Source: Oscillospiraceae bacterium
Lineage (GTDB): Bacteria; Bacillota; Clostridia; Oscillospirales; Ruminococcaceae
Direction: 5' to 3'
NCBI GenBank assembly: GCA_029068025.1
Contig: JAIEDJ010000280.1
Location: 1 to 5,171, forward strand
Length of the DNA: 5,171 nt
Position numbers and translations under genes: made by a program. Of this stretch, positions 1-5,171 are shown piece by piece. How positions within the stretch are numbered: the stretch's first letter is position 1; every line of letters begins with the position of its first letter. Under the pieces are notes generated by a model. That model ran no database searches. It saw only the letters and a list, made by a program, of their open reading frames with translations, and was not told the DNA's origin.

Positions 1-34
1 CGCCATTGGCGCGGACGAACGCTCATTGCTAGGC

Positions 35-94
35 GCGTTTTTCACTTCGCGGACAGTCGTCCGCGATTTCGCTTCGCGAAACCGTGAAAAACGC
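35..94. repeat. Palindromic element able to fold as a three-way junction
   Basis: The outer arms GCGTTTTTCAC (35-45) and GTGAAAAACGC (84-94) are perfect reverse complements over 11 bp. Between them sit two further hairpins. One is CGCGGAC (48-54) with GTCCGCG (59-65), closing a 4-base AGTC loop. The other is TTTCGC (67-72) with GCGAAA (76-81), closing a 3-base TTC loop. Only one to two unpaired bases separate the helices, so the folded form is a compact Y or three-way junction. The structure is directly visible; its role is unknown. It could be a dispersed intergenic repeat of the REP/MITE kind, a structured RNA piece, or part of a longer element that starts before the window. It is not a terminator in either direction, because the T and A runs lie inside the stem rather than after it. 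Confidence 0.6.
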
Positions 95-210
95 TCGATG
101 TTGATCTCCTGTTTATGGTTGATCTTGGCGTTTTTTTCGTCTCGCCGCTTCGCGGCTTGACAAGGTTTATTTGTTTGGGTCGTTTTTTGACGAAATTTTT
201 GAATTCGCTC

Positions 211-239
211 TTGACAAAGTTCGCGTTCACGTGTATAAT
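211..239 (+). promoter_or_regulatory. Sigma-A-type promoter of the uvrBA operon
   Basis: A perfect -35 box TTGACA (211-216) and a perfect -10 box TATAAT (234-239) are separated by the optimal 17 bp. There is no TGn extension before the -10. Transcription would start around 245-247, giving a leader of about 56 nt before the uvrB start codon. No LexA/DinR palindrome (GAAC-N4-GTTC) overlaps it: the two GTTC half-sites at 219-222 and 225-228 are direct copies and lack GAAC partners. The site is the only convincing promoter upstream of uvrB and probably drives both genes. Confidence 0.88.
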
Positions 240-264
240 ATTAATATGAATTATTTTATATTAT

Positions 265-294
265 CCGGCAGTACCTTTTATGTGTCTGCCATGG
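265..294 (+). promoter_or_regulatory. Possible leader hairpin touching the uvrB ribosome binding site
   Basis: In the predicted uvrB leader, CCGGCAG (265-271) can pair with CTGCC (286-290) and, after a 2-base AT bulge, with GG (293-294). The loop is 14 bases and AT-rich. The last two pairs would cover the first bases of the GGGAG ribosome binding site. A competing 5-bp pairing, AGTAC (270-274) with GTACT (297-301), would also reach the initiation region. Both pairings are short and may be chance. Confidence 0.25.
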
Positions 295-297
295 GAG
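293..297 (+). promoter_or_regulatory. Ribosome binding site of uvrB (short spacing)
   Basis: GGGAG lies only 4 bases before the ATG at 302, closer than the usual 6-9. It is still the only purine-rich stretch before the start, and it supports the ATG at 302 because no other in-frame start exists back to the in-frame TAA at 242-244. The short spacing suggests modest initiation strength compared with the site before uvrA. Confidence 0.6.
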
Positions 298-301
298 TAC
301 T

Positions 302-2272
302 ATGGAAAAATTTGAACTTCATTCCGAATATAAGCCCACGGGCGACCAGCCGGAGGCGATCGCAATGCTCTCCGAGGGCGTTCTGCGCGGCGACAAGGAA
401 CAAACGCTGCTTGGCGTTACCGGTTCTGGCAAGACCTTCACTATGGCGAACATCATCGCCAACGTCAACAAGCCCACACTGGTACTCGCTCATAACAAAA
501 CGCTTGCGGCGCAGCTATGCTCCGAGTTCCGCGAGTTCTTCCCGAATAACGCGGTGGAATTCTTCGTCAGCTACTATGATTACTACCAACCGGAAGCGTA
601 TATCCCCTCCACCGACGCGTACATCGAAAAGGACAGCTCCATCAACGACGAGATCGACCGCCTGCGCCACTCCGCGACCGCGTCCCTTGCCGAACGCCGC
701 GATGTGATCATCGTTTCCTCGGTCTCCTGCATATATTCGCTCGGAAGTCCCGAGGACTACCGCTCCAACACGCTTTCCCTGCGCCAGGGTCAGGAGATAT
801 CGCGCGAGGAGGTCATAAAAACGCTTGTTGAAATGCAGTATGAACGCAACGAGATGAATTTCATTCGCAACAAGTTCCGTGTACGCGGCGACACCGTCGA
901 GATCTTCCCCGCGGGCAGCACAAGCGAGACCGCCGTCCGCGTTGAATTCTTCGGCGACGAGATCGACCGCCTCAGCGAGTTCGAGGTAGTCACGGGAAAC
1001 ACCCGCGCGACGCTGCTGCACGCCATGATCTTCCCCGCTTCACATTATATTATAGGCAGAGAAAAGATGGATGAAGCCCTCGCGGAGCTTGAAGCCGAGA
1101 TGGACGAGCGTATCAAGTTCTTCAAGGACAGCAACAAGCTTATAGAAGCGCAGCGCATCGAACAGCGCACACGCTACGATATGGAAATGCTCCGCGAGAT
1201 CGGCACCTGCAAGGGCGTTGAGAACTACTCACGCGTGCTTGCGAGAAGACCGCCCGGCAGTACACCGATCACGCTTATCGACCACTTCCCCGAGGACTTT
1301 CTGCTGATGGTGGACGAGAGCCATGTTACTCTGCCGCAGGTTCGCGGAATGTACGGCGGCGACGTAGCGCGCAAGAAGAATCTTGTGGATTACGGCTTCC
1401 GTCTGCCCTGCGCCTACGACAACCGCCCGCTCAATTTCGACGAATTTTATGAGAAGATCCCGCAGGCGGTATTCGTTTCGGCAACGCCGGGAGACTTTGA
1501 AAAAGAGCGTTCCACGCAGATCGTTGAGCAGATAATCCGCCCCACGGGACTGCTTGATCCCGAGATAGTTGTCAAGCCCACCGAAGGACAGATCGAGGAT
1601 CTTATCTCCGAGATAAACACTCGAATCGAGAAAAAACAGCGTGTTCTGGTGACCACCCTTACCAAGAAAATGGCGGAGGATCTGACCGAGTTCCTTGACA
1701 AAGCTGGTATTCACGTCCGCTATATGCACCATGATATTGATACTATCGAGCGTATGGAGATAATCCGCGATCTGCGCGAGGGCGAGTTTGATGTACTAGT
1801 CGGGATAAACCTGCTCCGCGAGGGTCTGGATATCCCCGAGGTCTCGCTTGTGGCTATCCTTGATGCGGACAAGGAGGGCTTTCTCCGCTCGGAGACCTCT
1901 CTTGTCCAGACTATAGGACGCGCCGCGCGAAACGCCGAGGGCACCGTTATAATGTACGCCGACGAGGTAACGCGTTCAATGGAGCTTGCGATAACCGAGA
2001 CCCAACGCCGCCGCGAGATACAGCAGCGCTACAACACAGAAAACGGCATTATCCCGAAAACGATCATTAAGGAAGTCCGCGATGTGCTTGAGATCACCAA
2101 GAAAGAGAACAAACGCGGCAAGGGCAAGAAATCCGATCTCAAGAAGCTGCCGCGCCGCGAACGCGAACAGCTCATAGCGCGCTACACCACCGAGATGAAG
2201 AAAGCCGCGAAGCTGCTCGACTTCGAGCACGCGGCATATCTGCGCGACAGAATAAAGGAATTACAGGATTAA
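302..2272 (+). CDS. uvrB: Excinuclease ABC subunit B (UvrB)
   Basis: UvrB is the damage-verifying, helicase-like ATPase of nucleotide excision repair in the cytoplasm. UvrA loads it onto DNA, it clamps one strand with a beta-hairpin, and it then recruits UvrC for dual incision. The protein is 656 aa, normal for the family. Visible in order: a Q-motif-like start (Y10, P12, Q16); Walker A GVTGSGKT at 38-45 with K44; the tyrosine-rich beta-hairpin at about 91-111 (Y91, Y92, Y94, Y95, Y100, Y107); the UvrA-interacting domain at roughly 150-250; DESH (338-341, helicase motif II); SAT (393-395, motif III); GINLLREGLDIPE (501-513, motif V); QTIGRAARN (536-544, motif VI, with R540 and R543); and a C-terminal UVR domain at about 621-656 that binds UvrC. 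The ATG at 302 is the only in-frame start after an upstream stop and gives the family's usual N-terminus. It is first in an operon with uvrA, 18 bp apart. No frameshift or missing catalytic residue is seen. Confidence 0.99.
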   Translation: MEKFELHSEYKPTGDQPEAIAMLSEGVLRGDKEQTLLGVTGSGKTFTMANIIANVNKPTLVLAHNKTLAAQLCSEFREFFPNNAVEFFVSYYDYYQPEAYIPSTDAYIEKDSSINDEIDRLRHSATASLAERRDVIIVSSVSCIYSLGSPEDYRSNTLSLRQGQEISREEVIKTLVEMQYERNEMNFIRNKFRVRGDTVEIFPAGSTSETAVRVEFFGDEIDRLSEFEVVTGNTRATLLHAMIFPASHYIIGREKMDEALAELEAEMDERIKFFKDSNKLIEAQRIEQRTRYDMEMLREIGTCKGVENYSRVLARRPPGSTPITLIDHFPEDFLLMVDESHVTLPQVRGMYGGDVARKKNLVDYGFRLPCAYDNRPLNFDEFYEKIPQAVFVSATPGDFEKERSTQIVEQIIRPTGLLDPEIVVKPTEGQIEDLISEINTRIEKKQRVLVTTLTKKMAEDLTEFLDKAGIHVRYMHHDIDTIERMEIIRDLREGEFDVLVGINLLREGLDIPEVSLVAILDADKEGFLRSETSLVQTIGRAARNAEGTVIMYADEVTRSMELAITETQRRREIQQRYNTENGIIPKTIIKEVRDVLEITKKENKRGKGKKSDLKKLPRREREQLIARYTTEMKKAAKLLDFEHAAYLRDRIKELQD

Positions 2273-2277
2273 AAAGC

Positions 2278-2282
2278 AGGAG
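2278..2282 (+). promoter_or_regulatory. Ribosome binding site of uvrA
   Basis: AGGAG sits 8 bases before the uvrA ATG, inside the 18-bp gap that follows the uvrB TAA. It is a better match with better spacing than the site before uvrB. The gap is too short for a separate promoter, which supports co-transcription with uvrB. The site fixes the uvrA start at 2291. Confidence 0.85.
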
Positions 2283-2290
2283 AAACACAA

Positions 2291-5131
2291 ATGGCAAACG
2301 ATAAGATCATAATCAAAGGCGCACGGGAACACAATCTCAACAACATTGATGTGACGATCCCGCGCGATAAATTGGTCGTTCTGACGGGAGTTTCGGGCTC
2401 GGGCAAAAGCTCGCTCGCGTTCGATACGATCTTCGCGGACGGACAGCGCCGCTATATGGAAAGCCTTTCGTCCTACGCGAGAATGTTCCTCGGTCAGATG
2501 GAAAAGCCCGATGTGGACAGCATTGAGGGACTTTCCCCAGCAATCTCCATCGACCAGAAGACCACCTCAAAGAACCCGCGCTCCACGGTCGGCACGGTCA
2601 CGGAGATATACGATTATCTGCGTCTGATGTACGCACGAATCGGTATCCCCCACTGCCCCGTCTGCGGTCGCGAGATACGCCAGCAGACTGTTGACGAGAT
2701 CGTCGATCAAGTAATGGCGCTCCCCGAAAAAACTAAATTTCAGGTGCTCGCGCCCGTTGTACGCGGACGCAAGGGCGAGCATAAAAAAGAATTTGAAGCG
2801 GCTCTGAAAGCAGGCTTCTCGCGCGTCCGTGTTGACGGCATAACCTACGACCTGTCCGAGAAGATCTCTCTTGAAAAGAACATCAAGCACTCCATCGAGA
2901 TCATAGTAGACCGTCTTGTGATAAAGGACGGCATAAAGTCGCGCCTGTCCGAGAGCATTGAGACCGCGGGTTCGCTTACCGGAGGCTTGGTATACATTGA
3001 TGTTATAGCCGGAGAGGCAGAAGCTGCCCCCAGGGAACTTCATTTCTCGCAAAGCTACTCCTGCCCCGAGCACGGCGTATCGGTGGACGAGCTTGTTCCG
3101 CGTATGTTCTCATTCAACAACCCGTTCGGCGCGTGTCCCGAGTGCACCGGAATCGGCAGCTACCAACGCATAGACCCGGAACTTATTCTTCCGAATAAAG
3201 ATCTGTCGATCAGAGACGGCGGTATCAAAGCATACGGCTGGACTTACAACGAGGGGACTATTGCCGCGATGTACTTTGACGCTCTTGCGGAGCGCAATAA
3301 TTTCACAGTGGATCAGCCGATCTCCGAGCTGCCTAAAAAGGCAGTCGATGAGCTGCTGTACGGCACCAAGGGCGAGAAGATCCTTGTCAAGCGCCCGAGA
3401 AGTCAAGGCGGCGGACAGTACTACACCCCGTTCGAGGGTCTTGTAAACAATCTCCAGCGCCGCTATGACGAATCCAACGCCGCCATGTATTCTCATGACG
3501 CGCTCGAAGACTTTATGAGTAACGTTGTCTGCCCGAAGTGCCACGGCGAGCGGCTTAACGATACGGCTTTGGCGGTAACGGTCGGCGGTATCAACATCAG
3601 CGATTTCTGTAAAATGTCGGTAGTGAACGCGCTTGATTTTATCGAGAATCTGGAGCTTTCGGAGCGCGACAAGATGATAGCGGGACAGATACTCAAAGAG
3701 ATAAAGTCGCGCCTTGGCTTCCTGCGCTCCGTTGGCTTGGAATATCTGACTCTTTCACGTTCGGCGGGTACGCTTTCGGGCGGCGAGAGCCAGCGAATCC
3801 GCCTTGCCACCCAGATCGGCAGCGCCCTCACGGGAGTGCTGTATATCCTCGATGAGCCGAGTATCGGACTTCATCAGCGCGACAACGACAAACTGATCGC
3901 CACACTGAAAAACCTCCGCGACCTCGGAAACACGCTGATAGTCGTAGAGCATGACGAAGATACCATGCGCGCCGCAGATTGGATAGTCGACATCGGACCC
4001 GAAGCGGGCGTTCACGGCGGAAACGTAGTTTACAGCGGCGAAGTAAACGGACTTCTGAAATGTAAAAAATCGCTTACGGGACAATATCTCAGCGGAAAAT
4101 TAAAGATTCCCGTTCCCGAAACGCGCCGTCAGCCCGATGACCGCTGGCTTGAGGTCACCGGAGCCGCAGAGAATAATCTGAAAAACATTACCGTGAAGAT
4201 CCCGATCGGCGTTTTCACCTGCGTCACCGGCGTTTCGGGCAGCGGAAAAAGCTCGCTCGTAAACGAGATAATATACAAGCACCTATTCGGCAAGCTGAAC
4301 AAAGGCCGCGTCCGCGCCGGCAAGTTCAAGAGGATGAACGGACTTGAACACCTTGACAAGGTAATTATGATCGATCAATCCCCGATCGGAAGAACGCCGC
4401 GTTCCAATCCGGCGACATATACCGGAGTATTTACCGAGATCCGCGAGCTGTTCGCGCAGACAAACGACGCAAAAACGCGCGGCTATGCGGCCGGGCGGTT
4501 CTCCTTCAACGTCAAAGGCGGACGCTGCGAAGCCTGCGAGGGCGACGGTATCTTAAAGATCGAAATGCACTTCCTGCCGGATATTTTCGTGCCGTGCGAG
4601 GTCTGCAAGGGACACCGCTACAACCGCGAAACGCTTGAAGTAAAGTACAAGGGCAAGAACATCTATGATGTACTTGATATGACCGTATCGGAAGGAGTTG
4701 AGTTCTTCGCCAATATTCCGCGCATTTACAACAAGCTGAAAACCCTTGAAGAGGTCGGGCTTGGGTATATCAAGATCGGTCAGTCATCCACTACCCTTTC
4801 GGGCGGCGAAGCGCAGAGAATAAAGCTCGCGACGGAGCTTTCCAAGCGCTCCACGGGAAAAACGATCTATATTCTCGACGAGCCCACCACGGGGCTTCAC
4901 TCCGCCGATGTCAAAAAGCTGATCGACATTTTACAGCGGCTCACCGACGCGGGAAACACCGTGCTTGTCATCGAACACAACCTTGATGTGATAAAGACCG
5001 CCGACTATATTGTTGATATGGGACCCGAGGGCGGCGACAAGGGCGGCACGGTCATAGCGGAGGGAACTCCCGAGCAGATAGCCGGGAATAAAAAATCATA
5101 CACGGGCGAATATTTGAAAAGAATGTTATAA
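2291..5131 (+). CDS. uvrA: Excinuclease ABC subunit A (UvrA)
   Basis: UvrA is the damage-sensing, DNA-binding ABC ATPase of nucleotide excision repair. It works as a cytoplasmic dimer that finds distorted DNA, delivers UvrB and then leaves. The protein is 946 aa, the normal length. NBD1: Walker A GVSGSGKS (33-40, K39), signature LSGGE (495-499), Walker B ending in D521-E522, and H-loop H554. NBD2: Walker A GVSGSGKS (647-654, K653), LSGGE (836-840), Walker B ending in D863-E864, and H-loop H896. The UvrB-binding and insertion domains split NBD1 between about residues 120 and 410. Three zinc sites are visible: C122/C125 with C414/C417; C258/H261/C282/C285; and C746/C749/C769/C772. The last one lies beside the DNA-contacting region of NBD2. 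The second site has His in place of the second Cys. The C-terminus ends soon after NBD2 (GEYLKRML), without the longer tail seen in some homologues. The ATG has an AGGAG site 8 bases upstream. The frame is intact and belongs to the same transcript as uvrB. Confidence 0.99.
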   Translation: MANDKIIIKGAREHNLNNIDVTIPRDKLVVLTGVSGSGKSSLAFDTIFADGQRRYMESLSSYARMFLGQMEKPDVDSIEGLSPAISIDQKTTSKNPRSTVGTVTEIYDYLRLMYARIGIPHCPVCGREIRQQTVDEIVDQVMALPEKTKFQVLAPVVRGRKGEHKKEFEAALKAGFSRVRVDGITYDLSEKISLEKNIKHSIEIIVDRLVIKDGIKSRLSESIETAGSLTGGLVYIDVIAGEAEAAPRELHFSQSYSCPEHGVSVDELVPRMFSFNNPFGACPECTGIGSYQRIDPELILPNKDLSIRDGGIKAYGWTYNEGTIAAMYFDALAERNNFTVDQPISELPKKAVDELLYGTKGEKILVKRPRSQGGGQYYTPFEGLVNNLQRRYDESNAAMYSHDALEDFMSNVVCPKCHGERLNDTALAVTVGGINISDFCKMSVVNALDFIENLELSERDKMIAGQILKEIKSRLGFLRSVGLEYLTLSRSAGTLSGGESQRIRLATQIGSALTGVLYILDEPSIGLHQRDNDKLIATLKNLRDLGNTLIVVEHDEDTMRAADWIVDIGPEAGVHGGNVVYSGEVNGLLKCKKSLTGQYLSGKLKIPVPETRRQPDDRWLEVTGAAENNLKNITVKIPIGVFTCVTGVSGSGKSSLVNEIIYKHLFGKLNKGRVRAGKFKRMNGLEHLDKVIMIDQSPIGRTPRSNPATYTGVFTEIRELFAQTNDAKTRGYAAGRFSFNVKGGRCEACEGDGILKIEMHFLPDIFVPCEVCKGHRYNRETLEVKYKGKNIYDVLDMTVSEGVEFFANIPRIYNKLKTLEEVGLGYIKIGQSSTTLSGGEAQRIKLATELSKRSTGKTIYILDEPTTGLHSADVKKLIDILQRLTDAGNTVLVIEHNLDVIKTADYIVDMGPEGGDKGGTVIAEGTPEQIAGNKKSYTGEYLKRML

Positions 5132-5137
5132 AAACGG

Positions 5138-5166
5138 TTGACAAATTGCCTTTTTTATGGTAAAAT
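5138..5166 (+). promoter_or_regulatory. Sigma-A-type promoter for an unseen downstream gene
   Basis: A perfect TTGACA (5138-5143), a 17-bp spacer and TAAAAT (5161-5166, one mismatch to TATAAT) are preceded by TGG, which makes an extended -10. It starts 6 bases after the uvrA stop codon and points rightwards. Transcription would begin at about 5172-5174, just beyond the window. Its presence suggests that the next gene on this strand has its own transcription start. No terminator separates it from uvrA. Confidence 0.75.
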
Positions 5167-5171
5167 TCAAA

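Larger units (their letters stand above)
1..301. other. Intergenic region upstream of uvrB, no credible gene
   Basis: No believable coding sequence lies in this stretch. The open frames that cross it on either strand have unnatural Arg/Ser/Thr- or Lys/Arg-rich translations, and one of them runs through an inverted repeat. What it does hold, in order: a structured palindromic element in about the first 95 bases; a T-run at 131-137; a small hairpin with stem GCCGC/GCGGC (144-148 with 152-156); an AT-rich stretch; a consensus promoter at 211-239; and the uvrB leader. The end of whatever gene lies upstream is outside the window. None of the hairpins is followed by a T-run on its 3' side, so no intrinsic terminator is supported. 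Confidence 0.75.

Noticed and set aside
17..28. GAAC at 17-20, and GAAC at 314-317 within uvrB, as LexA half-sites
   Set aside because: The partner positions read ATTG and TTCC instead of GTTC, and neither site overlaps the promoter.
100..125. Direct repeat GTTGATCT at 100-107 and 118-125
   Set aside because: Two 8-base copies spaced 18 bases apart in AT-rich DNA are too short to support a binding site or attachment site on their own.
131..156. T-run and GCCGC/GCGGC hairpin as a terminator for the upstream gene
   Set aside because: On the plus strand the T-run comes before the hairpin rather than after it. On the minus strand the hairpin is followed by A residues. Neither order makes an intrinsic terminator.
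157..185. A second TTGACA at 157-162 as a possible additional promoter
   Set aside because: No acceptable -10 box lies 16-18 bases downstream (that stretch reads TCGTTT or similar).
42..230. Minus-strand open frame of 62 codons upstream of uvrB
   Set aside because: It starts with GTG in the promoter region, is Lys/Arg-rich, has no clear ribosome binding site, and ends inside the inverted repeat. It is best explained as chance coding through a structured element.
171..707. Plus-strand open frame of 178 codons overlapping the start of uvrB, with ATGs at 246 and 291 in the predicted leader
   Set aside because: It is an out-of-frame shadow of uvrB. The translation past 300 is Arg/Ser/Thr/Pro-rich and looks like no protein. 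The ATG at 246 lies at the predicted transcription start and so has no ribosome binding site, and the ATG at 291 merely overlaps the uvrB site.
2567..3073. Long antisense open frames opposite uvrB and uvrA (for example 2567-3073, 1229-1732, 3110-3544)
   Set aside because: They are typical shadows of GC-biased third codon positions in long genes, with no ribosome binding sites or recognisable domains, and they lie opposite fully conserved proteins.
2388..4260. Near-repeat DNA at the two UvrA Walker A regions
   Set aside because: This is the expected internal duplication of the two ABC ATPase domains of UvrA, not a separate repeat element.

Overview
This window is a compact two-gene DNA-repair operon. 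It encodes UvrB (656 aa) followed 18 bp later on the same strand by UvrA (946 aa). Together these are the damage-recognition and damage-verification subunits of bacterial nucleotide excision repair. Both reading frames look complete and intact, with all key ATPase and zinc-binding motifs visible. The uvrB-uvrA gene order is typical of Firmicutes. Protein features such as the CPEH form of the UvrA zinc site, the short UvrA C-terminus, AGGAG-type ribosome binding sites and sigma-A-like promoters also fit that group. The moderately high GC of the coding DNA, with many CGC/GCG/CTT codons, suggests a gut-type Clostridia such as a Ruminococcus/Oscillospiraceae relative. The genus is an inference and is not proven by the sequence.

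Layout. Bases 1-301 hold no credible gene. The first ~95 bases contain a strongly structured palindromic element: an 11-bp perfect outer stem enclosing two smaller hairpins, so it can fold as a three-way junction. It may be a dispersed repeat or the tail of an upstream region. Next comes a T-rich stretch with a short GC hairpin. A consensus promoter (TTGACA, 17 bp, TATAAT) follows at 211-239 and predicts a ~56-nt 5' leader before uvrB (302-2272). uvrA (2291-5131) has its own good ribosome binding site, but I see no promoter in the 18-bp gap, so the two are almost certainly co-transcribed. Seven bases after the uvrA stop, a second strong promoter (TTGACA, 17 bp, TGG-TAAAAT) starts and points out of the window towards an unseen gene. 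No terminator is visible between the uvrA stop and that promoter.

How the genes work together. UvrA dimers find helix-distorting lesions and load UvrB. UvrB uses its helicase-like ATPase and beta-hairpin to verify damage, then recruits the UvrC nuclease through its C-terminal UVR domain. uvrC is not in the window. No LexA (GAAC-N4-GTTC) operator is visible near the promoter, so SOS control is not supported by what can be seen here.

I found no previously undescribed multi-gene system. The second-look items are the structured element upstream, a possible leader hairpin that touches the uvrB ribosome binding site, and the tight coupling of the downstream promoter to the end of uvrA.
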